10,344 bases of DNA from ZC4RG20 sp964518995 (GTDB taxonomy: Bacteria; Pseudomonadota; Gammaproteobacteria; Steroidobacterales; Rariloculaceae). The stretch spans positions 1 to 10,344 of the forward strand of contig CAZFJU010000161.1 in assembly GCA_964518995.1 (NCBI GenBank), given 5' to 3'. Position 1 is the stretch's first letter, and each line of letters opens with the position of its first letter. The translations under genes and the position numbers were made by a program. This document shows, in pieces, positions 1-6,308 of this stretch. The notes under the pieces are model-generated. The model was not told the DNA's origin and did no database searches. It saw only the letters and a program-made list of their open reading frames with translations.

Positions 1-307
1 TGCCGTGCTCAGGCCCGAGCCAGGCCTGCTTCATGCCGACCGGGATCAGCCCGCACGCGCCTGGGGAGAGCCGGAACGCGCGGTTGTCGAGGATCAGGAC
101 CGGGTTGCCCTCGAGCACGTAAAAGCTCTTCTCGAACGACTGCACGTGCTGATTTACATGCCCGCCGGCGTCGAGCTCACACATGCCCCAGCCCGTGTGG
201 ACGGCGCCGCAGCTGCGGTCGGACAGCGAAAAACGCCGGTAGCCCTGTGATTCGTTGGGAAAGGCAGTCGTCGGCCGAATGTCGTCTGCCCTGACGAAAT
301 GATGCAT
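1..307 (-). CDS. Cupin-domain protein, N-terminal part, runs off the left edge
   Basis: Reading leftwards from an ATG at 307 gives 102 uninterrupted codons to the window edge, so the C-terminus is missing. The start is supported by AAGG four bases upstream. Residues about 35-97 read as a small beta-barrel cupin: the stretch around 48-67 (GGHVNQHVQSFEKSFYVLEG) matches cupin motif 1, and the stretch around 86-96 (GLIPVGMKQAW) matches motif 2. Several usual metal ligands differ. Motif 1 normally has HxH but here reads N52-Q-H54, with E59 kept; the motif 2 histidine is Q94. A metal site in this domain may therefore be degraded, as in one half of two-domain cupins such as ureidoglycine aminohydrolase. 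Whether a second cupin domain follows cannot be seen. The substrate is unknown. It is transcribed divergently from the winged-helix regulator. I am confident of the fold and not of any specific function. Confidence 0.8.
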   Translation of the reverse strand, partial: MHHFVRADDIRPTTAFPNESQGYRRFSLSDRSCGAVHTGWGMCELDAGGHVNQHVQSFEKSFYVLEGNPVLILDNRAFRLSPGACGLIPVGMKQAWLGPEHG

Positions 308-693
308 ATCCTTGATCTCCGCAAGTGAGGGAGTGACGGCCGGCAGCGTAGCGCCGGCTCGACGACGCGCGTGAGCGCATGCGATGCGGCTATTTTACCC
401 GGATCTGAGACACTGGTCCTCCTGGGCGGCAGCACGCCGCGCCGCACCGCCTTCAGCGCGCCCTCTGCCGGATAAGCGCTCTGTGTTGCCAAAAGCGATC
501 TTTCCGAAAAAACAGCAATAAAAACAATCCGGTGAGAGCTACCAATAACCGTTAAGCAAACCGTTCATAACGACGTCACATGAGCAGACTTCGTTACTCT
601 CGGGCGCCGAGCGAGGGCCCGGCGCATTCGTCGTGCTGCAGGCCAGCCGTATCCTCGAACCGCCGCATGCCGAGAATAGAGACTGAGGAGCCG
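308..693. other. Divergent intergenic spacer between cupin and regulator genes
   Basis: This stretch of nearly 400 bases separates two divergent genes, so it should hold both promoters. I see no convincing gene in it. The left part is GC-rich and includes an inverted repeat, GCCGGC at 339-344 and 353-358 with an 8-base loop, in the cupin leader. The part from about 483 to 575 is clearly richer in A and T than its surroundings and holds two AACCGTT elements, annotated separately. A plus-strand reading frame is open through the right end from 580, but nothing in residues encoded before 694 looks like the regulator family. I could not place a credible -35/-10 pair. Confidence 0.6.
547..565. promoter_or_regulatory. 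Candidate operator: two AACCGTT direct repeats
   Basis: AACCGTT occurs at 547-553 and again at 559-565. The starts are 12 bases apart, close to one helical turn, in the AT-rich part of the spacer and about 130 bases before the regulator start. The first copy continues as AACCGTTAA. The same core appears in both orientations between the DUF1800 and TonB-receptor genes (6084-6100 and 6227-6233). The spacing suits a dimer binding one DNA face. That this is a regulator site, and which protein binds it, is inference. Confidence 0.4.
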
Positions 694-1980
694 ATGAACG
701 ATCCGGGTTCGATGAATGACGCCGATGGGCTGCGCGAAGAGGTGGATCATGTTCTCAGCCACCCGGCACTGTGGCGTTCGCGCTCCTACACCCGCCTGCT
801 CGAGTACCTCGCCAAGTGTTCGATCGAGGACCGGGCGCCGAAGGAGATCGAGGTTGCCCGGGAGGTGTTCGATAAGCCTGCCGACTTCGATCCTGCGCAG
901 GATTCGATCGTGCGCGTCTACGCGCATAACCTTCGCCGCAAGCTCGAGCGCTATTATCAGAAGGAGGGTCGCGGCAGGCGCCATCGTCTCGGTGTTGCGC
1001 GCGGCGAGTATCGGCTGATCCTGACGTCATCCGCGACGAATGCTGACGAATCGCGTCCGCTCCCGATGTCCGCGGCCGACAGTCCGCGACCGCGGTGGCG
1101 CATCGGGCTCGCCGCCGCAGTGGTGGCCGGCAGCCTGCTGATCGGGGTCACGAGCGGAGTCGCCGTGCGCCACAGTCTCGATGAGCGGCCGCTGTCGCCC
1201 TACGCCGAGCTCGCGGCCTCGACAATCTGGGCGCCGCTCTTTGCCGATGACTTGCCGTTGCTCGTCGCCGTCGGCGATTACTACATCTTCGGCGAGCTCG
1301 ACGAGCGGGGCGACGTGCGGCATATGATTCGCGAGTTCGGCGTCAACTCGATACGCGACCTCGACGCCTTGCTAATGTCTGTGCCGGATCTGCAGGCGCG
1401 CTACGTCGATCTCGATCTCACTTATCTACCGCGCGGCACCGCGCCCGCGTTGGCCGATGTGCTGCGGGTGCTCCAGGAATCGGCCAAACCCGTACGTGTC
1501 ATCGCCGCATCGGAGCTCGATGCCGCGGACCTCAAGACGCATCACGTCGGTTACGTCGGCTATGTCAGCGGTCTCGGTCGATTGGAGGAGATCGTCTTCG
1601 CCTCGTCGGCGGTGATGGTGGGCATGACTTACGACGAGCTGGTGGATCGCCGATCGGGTGCGGTGTTCGCGAGCCAGGCCGGCACGCATGCTTATCGCGG
1701 CAGGTACGTGGATTACGGGCTGATTTCGACGTTTCCGGGGCCGGGCGGCAATCAGCTGCTCGTGGCCGCAGGTTTGCGGGATGAGGGATTGATGCAGGTG
1801 GCGCAGGCGTTGTCGACTCCGGCGCTCCTCGGAGCGGTCGAGCGCGCGCTGCCGAGCGTGCCGCCGAACGCGCCCCCGGCTGTCGAGATCCTCTATGAGG
1901 TGACGGGGCTACGGCGCGCGAATCTGGACGCGATTCCCGTGCACACCGGGCCGCTCAGCTACGAGCGGATCTGGCGCTGA
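694..1980 (+). CDS. ToxR-like transmembrane regulator with N-terminal winged helix
   Basis: This is a 428-residue one-component regulator. Residues about 10-110 form the winged-helix DNA-binding domain found in many such proteins: SRSYTRLLEYLAKCS at 29-43, PKEIEVAREVFDK at 49-61, the F-D-P-A-Q-D-S-I-V-R-V run at 65-75, LRRKLERYY at 80-88 and a wing ending in RGEYRL at 103-108. A linker leads to one membrane helix at about 136-158. The remaining 270 residues, preceded by an Arg-His flank, should lie in the periplasm. This part contains VAVGDYYIFGE near 192-202 and matches no sensor domain I can name. The ATG at 694 is chosen because GAGGAG ends three bases before it and the family-like sequence starts there; in-frame ATGs at 580 and 667 add unrelated residues. 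A broken methyltransferase gene starts five bases after the stop. The target genes are unknown. The family call is strong; the signal sensed is not known. Confidence 0.85.
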   Translation: MNDPGSMNDADGLREEVDHVLSHPALWRSRSYTRLLEYLAKCSIEDRAPKEIEVAREVFDKPADFDPAQDSIVRVYAHNLRRKLERYYQKEGRGRRHRLGVARGEYRLILTSSATNADESRPLPMSAADSPRPRWRIGLAAAVVAGSLLIGVTSGVAVRHSLDERPLSPYAELAASTIWAPLFADDLPLLVAVGDYYIFGELDERGDVRHMIREFGVNSIRDLDALLMSVPDLQARYVDLDLTYLPRGTAPALADVLRVLQESAKPVRVIAASELDAADLKTHHVGYVGYVSGLGRLEEIVFASSAVMVGMTYDELVDRRSGAVFASQAGTHAYRGRYVDYGLISTFPGPGGNQLLVAAGLRDEGLMQVAQALSTPALLGAVERALPSVPPNAPPAVEILYEVTGLRRANLDAIPVHTGPLSYERIWR

Positions 1981-1985
1981 CGCCG

Positions 1986-2530
1986 ATGTGCCGGCCGTTC
2001 CGCACCCTGTTCGCGTTCGCGTGTCTCACCGGAAGTCTTTACTCGATCGAGGCGGGAGGGCAGATCGTGGCGGAACCAGCAGCGCGCCCGGCGCACGTGA
2101 TCGCGGGCGCACCGGACGAGCCGATCGAAGAGGCTGTCCGAAGCCCGGCGCGGCCGGCTGGGGATTTGGAGCGGGACGCGAGCAGTCGGCCGGCCGAGGT
2201 TCTGTCGTTCATCGGCATTGGGCCCGGCATGGCGATCCTCGACATGAACGCGGGCGCGGGCTACTACGCCGAGCTGTTGGCTCGTGTCGTCGGCGAGTCC
2301 GGGAGCGTCATCGCGCACAACCATCCGGGGGCCGTCGCGACGTTGACGCCCGAGGTGCTCGAGCTGCGCTATGGCAGCGGCCGGTTAGCCGGCGTCGAGC
2401 AGCTTTTCGCGCGTTACGACGAGCTCGATCTCGCGCCCGCAAGCCTCGATGCCATCCTGATGTCGATGGTTTCGACCCCGCGGTGCACGGCCGAACGGAC
2501 CGATTCGTAATACGCTTCAAGCGCCCACGC
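1986..2530 (+). pseudogene. Exported COG4798-type SAM methyltransferase with internal deletion and frameshift
   Basis: The frame from ATG 1986 reads a signal-peptide-like start, then the family signature with ARPAGDLERDASSRPAEVLSF at about 55-75 (shown in part) and the SAM-binding loop ILDMNAGAGYYAELLARVVG at 84-103. It follows the family to LDAILMSMV at about 154-162, then turns into unrelated residues and stops at 2510 after 174 codons; relatives are, as I recall, about 260-280 residues. In the neighbouring frame, from 2471, the sequence reads FDPAVHGRTDRFVIRFKRP, which closely resembles the normal C-terminal end of the same family. So roughly 80-100 codons between the SAM loop region and the tail appear deleted, leaving the tail out of frame. 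The tail's own stop is also absent; its frame runs on across the end of the DUF3325 gene on the other strand. The gene lies five bases after the regulator and was probably cotranscribed with it. A functional product is unlikely. Confidence 0.75.
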
Positions 2531-2858
2531 CGACCGCGCTCCAAGCGGCCGCCGCGCCGAGCGCTAGCGCCGCGGCGCCCGCCCACGGCACGGCGCGCGG
2601 CATCGCGGTCAGCAACAGCGCGACGGTCAATGCGCCGACCGTGAGCAAGCCGAGCCACGCGACGACGCCGACGGAGCCGCCCCACGCGGCCACCGCCGGC
2701 GCGAGACCTGCGGTGATGAGCCCGAACCCCGTCAGCCGATAGCCAAGCGGGGCGAGGCCTTTCGGCAGCCGCGCCCAGACCTGTCGATGGTGACGTTCCA
2801 TCGACAGGCTGAGCGCCGCGAATCCAGCGAAAACGAGCCCGAGTGCAAGGGGAATCAT
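2517..2858 (-). CDS. DUF3325 family small inner-membrane protein
   Basis: A 113-residue hydrophobic protein with three or four membrane segments (about 2-19, 40-58, 62-84 and 90-110). The first helix is followed by MERHHRQVWARLP at 20-32, and APAVAAWGGSVGVVAWLGLL spans 53-72. This pattern is typical of DUF3325, a family known mainly from iron-uptake clusters, where it accompanies DUF3649 and PepSY-TM proteins; its biochemical role is not known. The ATG at 2858 lies nine bases after the DUF1501 stop, with no good Shine-Dalgarno sequence, so translation probably depends on coupling to the gene before it. It is the last gene of the minus-strand operon. Its usual partners lie 6 kb away on the other strand, which is unusual. 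Its stop overlaps the residual tail of the broken methyltransferase. Confidence 0.85.
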   Translation of the reverse strand: MIPLALGLVFAGFAALSLSMERHHRQVWARLPKGLAPLGYRLTGFGLITAGLAPAVAAWGGSVGVVAWLGLLTVGALTVALLLTAMPRAVPWAGAAALALGAAAAWSAVGVGA

Positions 2859-2867
2859 CGAGCGGCA

Positions 2868-4142
2868 CTATACCTTCGTGATCGCCATGCGTTCCCCGCT
2901 CCAGCCCGGGAACACCCGTGCGTCGTCGGCGACCTTCAGCTGGATCGCCGTCAACGACGAGACGACGGAGCGAAAATCGGTGGTGACGGGCAGATCCATG
3001 CCATCCTCGAGCGCGTCCCGCTCGAAGCGCTCCGGCAGCGCGCCGTAGACGCGTCCGCCCGCGATCGACGCGCCGAGCGCGAACATCGCGGTGGCGCGGC
3101 CATGGTCGGTGCCGATGCCGGCGTTCTCGACGACATTGCGGCCGAAGTCGGTCAACGTGACGACGACGACGTCGTCGCGCAGTTCGCCGAGGTCTTCCCA
3201 GAACGCGGCCAGAGAGCGCGAGAAATCGTCGGCCATGAGCGGAAACGGACCATCCATTGCGGCTTGGTTGGAATGCGTATCCCACGTGCCGGCGTCGTTC
3301 GGCCCTGCGGTCCGTGACTCCGCGAAGGCAACCTGCAGCCCGACGTTGGCCTTGATCAGATGCGCGATGTCGGCAAGGCTCCCGCCGAACTTCGAGCCGG
3401 CGGGGTAGGCTGCCGCTCGTCCGTCCTTCGCCTCATCGAGGATGCGTGCGAGCTCGAAGCTGCTCGTGCCGGCCGGGCGCAGCAGCGTGTGATCGGCGTT
3501 GCGATACATCGCGCGCAGGGCGTCGACGGCGGATCCGCGGCCGAGATCGGCGCCGAACGTCAACGTCAAGGCATCGGCTTCCTCGATCGACGCCGTGGCC
3601 TGCTCGCCATAGAAGATGCGCGGACGCTCCTTGGTCGCGGAGACCGCGCGCAGCGGCACGTCGGCCCTGACGTTGGCGGCCGCGACGGCCCGATTCAGCC
3701 AGCCGTCCGAGGTCGCCCGATTGCCGGGCGTGCCGGATTCCCACCACAGCTGCGCTTCGGTGTGCGATCGCGTGTTGTGCGGCGAACCGGCGGCCTGGAC
3801 GATCGCGAGGCTGCCGTCGCGGAACAGCGGCAGCAGCGGCGCAAAGCCCGGATGCAGGCCGTGCTGTCCATCGAGGTCGACGCGAGCATGCGCTTCGCCG
3901 GAGCCCGGAAGCGGCAGCATCAGCGAAGGCCGCAGCTTTGCGAGCCGCTCGTCGCGGAAGGGCGCGACGGCCATCAAGCCATCCATGCCAAATCGCTGGA
4001 AGATCGTGACCAGTACCTTTTGACGCCCGAAGGCGCCGGGCTCGGCGGCGCGCGCCGCGCGACTCAGGAACGGCGGTATTGCGCCCGTGGACGCGGCGAA
4101 CAGGGCGAGTCCGCCGGATTTCAGAACCATTCTTCGTTGCAT
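2868..4142 (-). CDS. DUF1501 family exported protein (Tat signal)
   Basis: This 424-residue protein matches DUF1501, a family in the alkaline-phosphatase/sulfatase-like superfamily whose function is not established. It opens with a twin-arginine signal, QRRMVLKSGG at 2-11, a hydrophobic stretch and a likely cleavage near ARAAE at 30-34, so it should be exported folded to the periplasm. Family landmarks in order are FGMDGLMAVAPF at 51-62, GLHPGFAPLLPLF at 95-107, NTRSHTEAQLWWESG at 123-137, TWDTHSNQ at 286-293, and TLTDFGRNVVEN followed by GTDHGRA between 329 and 350. The conserved Asp and His residues in these segments resemble metal-ligand positions of the superfamily. The start at 4142 has GGAG seven bases upstream. 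It follows DUF1800 by 38 bases, the usual pairing of these two families, and is nine bases from DUF3325. A complete, ordinary-length member; the family call is strong, the activity unknown. Confidence 0.93.
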   Translation of the reverse strand: MQRRMVLKSGGLALFAASTGAIPPFLSRAARAAEPGAFGRQKVLVTIFQRFGMDGLMAVAPFRDERLAKLRPSLMLPLPGSGEAHARVDLDGQHGLHPGFAPLLPLFRDGSLAIVQAAGSPHNTRSHTEAQLWWESGTPGNRATSDGWLNRAVAAANVRADVPLRAVSATKERPRIFYGEQATASIEEADALTLTFGADLGRGSAVDALRAMYRNADHTLLRPAGTSSFELARILDEAKDGRAAAYPAGSKFGGSLADIAHLIKANVGLQVAFAESRTAGPNDAGTWDTHSNQAAMDGPFPLMADDFSRSLAAFWEDLGELRDDVVVVTLTDFGRNVVENAGIGTDHGRATAMFALGASIAGGRVYGALPERFERDALEDGMDLPVTTDFRSVVSSLTAIQLKVADDARVFPGWSGERMAITKV

Positions 4143-4161
4143 CGTGATTCTCCGAAAGGGG

Positions 4162-4179
4162 TGCGGCCGCGCGGCCGCA
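4162..4179. repeat. Perfect 18-bp GC palindrome between DUF1800 and DUF1501
   Basis: TGCGGCCGCGCGGCCGCA reads the same on both strands. It begins two bases after the DUF1800 stop codon in transcript order and ends before the DUF1501 ribosome binding site. In RNA it could form a seven-pair stem with a GCGC loop. No U-run follows (only CCCCTTTC), so it is not a standard terminator; an RNA-processing, stabilising or attenuating hairpin is possible. Confidence 0.7.
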
Positions 4180-4180
4180 A

Positions 4181-6016
4181 TTAGCGAAGCTGGAATTCGG
4201 GGCTCGCGATGACGAGGGCCGTGAGCGCCGCCAGGCGTTGGCTCTCGTTCGCGTCCGGCGCCGCGTGCGGCTCGGCGGCTTCGAGCTGGTCGAGCGTGGC
4301 CGCGAGCGCCCGTCCGGGCAGGAGCTGCGCCGCAATCGCCGCGGCCGGCGAAGATCCCGCACGGTCGCTGTCGATTGTCGAGCCGATCGAAATACCCTCG
4401 ATGCGGTTGAGCGCAAGCTGCTCGGCAAAGGCCAGCCGTTGCAGCAGCGACCCGGCGTCGAGCCAGTACGCGCTCTCGTCCGGCCAGCCGGTAGGCTCGA
4501 GGTAGCCGTACAGCGGCTGCCCCATCCGCGCGAGCCATTCGGCTGCCGCAGTGGGCGACGAGATGTCGGCGCCCGTCGCGCGTAACGCGCTCGCGACGTA
4601 CTCGAGCGGTGACTTCACCTTCGTACGTTGCCCGGCGGCGGCCCAGAACTCCGGTGCTTCGATCAACGCGGCCATCACTGCGGCGACGTTGCCGCCGCTG
4701 CGCTCGAACGTGCCGGCGAGGCGCTCGATCAGCGCCTCGGAGGGCTGCTCCGAGACGAATCGCACCGCGAGCTTGGCGGCGATGTGACGCGCGGTGCTCG
4801 GATGTGCTGCCAGCCGGTCGAGCACCTGACGACCTTCGTCGACTCCGCCGCCGTCGGGATAGCGCTCGCCGAAGATCACTTTCTCGCGCGCATCGTGCTG
4901 GTCGGCGCGGAACAGGAAGCTGCCGTTGCGCACGAACCCGAGCTCGTAAGCGTCGTCGAGGCCGCGCGCGAACCAGTCGTCCGAAGGGCCGACCGGCATC
5001 GTCGTCCAGCCTGTGAAGGCGCGCGCGATGGCTTCGAGGTCGGCGTCCGTATAGTCAGCCGATGGGCCGAGCGTCTGCAGCGCGAGGAGCGCCCGGGCGT
5101 ATTCGAGGTTCGGACCGGTGCGCGGCCAGAACTCCCGGCTCAGCACGAGATCCTCCTCGTACTCGAGCGCGACGATTTCGCTGGTCGCCCGAGCCGCGAG
5201 CGCGGCCACGGTCGCCGCGCTTTCGCCGGCGGCTTCGCGGTCCGCGATGACATGCGCCATCGTCGTGTCGGAGAACGGGACCACCCCCTCCTGCTCGTTA
5301 CCGAGATAGAAGCGGCGCATCGCCGGATGCTCGGACGCCGCGCCGAGCAGGCTGCGGAAATCGCCGAGCGCGTTCGGCCGCATTGCCTCCTGCTCGTAGG
5401 GCAGGATCCACAGCCGCGCATTGAAGCTGGTCGGGCTCGTGTAGAAGTGGTTCTGCCAGAAGTCGGTGAGCACCTCGCGCAGCTGATTCTCGGCATAGAC
5501 CGCCCGCAGGACCTTCTGGCCGACCAGTTGCTCGCGCAGCTCGATCTCCTGCGTCTGAAACCCGTTCAGTTGCCGGTAGGCGTCCACTTTCGCCGAGACG
5601 ACCGAGAAATCGAGGATCGGCTCGTCGCGCGGAGGAATCAGCCCCGGATGGAAGCGGCGAATGTGGGCCGACATTTCGGAGCTCGTCGGGAAACGTGCGG
5701 CGAGCTCGGTGTGGCTCATGTCGAGCGCTTCGTATGCGGCAAGCTTCGCGTCGAGCGCCGGCTCGGGCTGCGCGCCCGAGAGCTGCCGCGCGACCCATTC
5801 CTCGATGCCCATCTCGACGACGTGCTCGACGTCGCCGGCTCGGGCGCCGAAGGTGAGCCGGTCGAGCAGATAGGCCGCGGCGTCGCGCTCGTCGAGCCCG
5901 GCGGCCCGATAGGGCAGCTCCATCGAATCGTGCTGGGGATCGTGCTGGGCGGCCGCCAGCGGGCTCCATAAGCAGCCGATCGCGGCGACCGCCGCGAGGG
6001 TCCGTGCCAGGGTCAT
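4181..6016 (-). CDS. DUF1800 family exported protein
   Basis: This 611-residue protein is a full-length DUF1800 member. It has a Sec-type signal peptide at about 1-23 (hydrophobic core, then PLAAAQHD); Cys15 is not in a proper lipobox. Family landmarks are AAAYLLDRLTFGARAGDVE at 46-64, DFWQNHFYTSP at 185-195, NLEYARALLALQTLG at 303-317, AFTGW at 333-337, FRADQHDAREKVIFG at 369-383, HPSTARHIAAKLAVRFVSE at 405-423 and EPTGWPDESAYWL at 507-519. The usual RELLELHTLG segment is slightly changed here (RALLALQTLG). The function of DUF1800 is not established; it is normally encoded next to DUF1501, as here, and the two probably act together in the envelope. I chose ATG 6016 because GGAG lies six bases upstream; ATGs at 6037 and 6034 have no ribosome binding site. 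It is the first gene of the minus-strand operon. Confidence 0.93.
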   Translation of the reverse strand: MTLARTLAAVAAIGCLWSPLAAAQHDPQHDSMELPYRAAGLDERDAAAYLLDRLTFGARAGDVEHVVEMGIEEWVARQLSGAQPEPALDAKLAAYEALDMSHTELAARFPTSSEMSAHIRRFHPGLIPPRDEPILDFSVVSAKVDAYRQLNGFQTQEIELREQLVGQKVLRAVYAENQLREVLTDFWQNHFYTSPTSFNARLWILPYEQEAMRPNALGDFRSLLGAASEHPAMRRFYLGNEQEGVVPFSDTTMAHVIADREAAGESAATVAALAARATSEIVALEYEEDLVLSREFWPRTGPNLEYARALLALQTLGPSADYTDADLEAIARAFTGWTTMPVGPSDDWFARGLDDAYELGFVRNGSFLFRADQHDAREKVIFGERYPDGGGVDEGRQVLDRLAAHPSTARHIAAKLAVRFVSEQPSEALIERLAGTFERSGGNVAAVMAALIEAPEFWAAAGQRTKVKSPLEYVASALRATGADISSPTAAAEWLARMGQPLYGYLEPTGWPDESAYWLDAGSLLQRLAFAEQLALNRIEGISIGSTIDSDRAGSSPAAAIAAQLLPGRALAATLDQLEAAEPHAAPDANESQRLAALTALVIASPEFQLR

Positions 6017-6026
6017 CAGGATCTCC
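6017..6026 (-). promoter_or_regulatory. Ribosome binding site fixing the DUF1800 start
   Basis: On the minus strand GGAG (6026-6023) is followed by six bases and then ATG at 6016. It lies within the reading frame that the more upstream ATGs at 6037 and 6034 would use, so it favours the shorter protein with a cleaner signal peptide. Confidence 0.65.
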
Positions 6027-6083
6027 GAGGTCATCATCGAGACGGATGAGACTAGTGACCGCGCGCGCCGAGCGGCAGCGAAA

Positions 6084-6100
6084 AACGGTAATTAGCCGTT
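6084..6100. promoter_or_regulatory. Candidate operator: inverted AACGG-N7-CCGTT
   Basis: AACGG at 6084-6088 and CCGTT at 6096-6100 are perfect inverted halves around the AT-rich spacer TAATTAG. The site lies 68 bases upstream of the DUF1800 start and about 210 bases before the TonB-receptor start. It shares its core with the elements at 547-565 and 6227-6233. A dimeric regulator binding here is inference; no terminator-like U-run accompanies it. Confidence 0.4.
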
Positions 6101-6197
6101 AATGGACGCGCGTATGCCTCGGATTCCACGCGGAAATTTCGCGCATCTGCTGCTTGGCGCAGGCCGGCGTCGAGTACGGCTCACGAGGCGGCTTCAT
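6099..6197 (-). CDS. Doubtful 32-residue small ORF upstream of DUF1800
   Basis: Within the divergent spacer a minus-strand frame runs from ATG 6197 to TAA 6099-6101. It encodes a peptide with EPYSTPACAKQQMREIS in its middle and WNPRHTRVH at its end. It uses Lys, Gln, Tyr, Trp and Asn more than chance frames in GC-rich DNA usually do, and most of its third codon positions are G or C, as in the real genes here. Against it, there is no clear Shine-Dalgarno sequence before the ATG, and its frame stays open upstream across the antisense of the TonB-receptor gene, so it may be an accident of composition. I do not recognise it. It sits in the leader of the DUF1800 transcript if transcription starts near 6230. 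Confidence 0.22.
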   Translation of the reverse strand: MKPPREPYSTPACAKQQMREISAWNPRHTRVH

Positions 6198-6226
6198 CGG
6201 TACGCGCCGACCCCGCCACGAGGACG

Positions 6227-6233
6227 AACGGTT
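6227..6233. promoter_or_regulatory. Single AACGGTT element before the TonB receptor
   Basis: AACGGTT, the reverse complement of the elements at 547 and 559, stands here and continues as AACGGTTAATAACTT, about 75 bases before the receptor start. The AT-rich run stands out in a GC-rich spacer and could be part of a promoter, but I could not assign a -10 and -35 box with confidence. Confidence 0.35.
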
Positions 6234-6308
6234 AATAACTTGGCCCGCCCCGTGCCTCGCTCTTAGCGTGCGGTCCGCTGGGTAGAGCAATGCCAAGGAG
6301 CTGAAGTA

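Noticed and set aside
580..693. Upstream in-frame start codons for the regulator (580 and 667)
   Set aside because: There is no good ribosome binding site before them and the added residues are not family-like; GAGGAG before 694 fits better.
2511..2523. Bidirectional terminator between the convergent methyltransferase remnant and DUF3325
   Set aside because: CGCTT-C-AAGCG is a short palindrome with a one-base centre and no flanking T-run, so it would not form a stable terminator hairpin.
2308..3285. Minus-strand frame of 325 codons spanning DUF3325 and part of DUF1501
   Set aside because: It is an out-of-frame, very Arg-rich reading across two genes that already have clear family matches in another frame of the same strand.
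4628..5971. Long plus-strand open frame (447 codons) opposite DUF1800
   Set aside because: It is the complement frame of a full-length DUF1800 gene; its Arg/Glu/Val-rich translation has no recognisable domain or start signal.
6081..6240. Fur box in the divergent spacer, expected if iron regulated
   Set aside because: No sequence close to the GATAATGATAATCATTATC consensus was found; the AT-rich patches carry CCGTT elements instead. Iron control through another route is not excluded.
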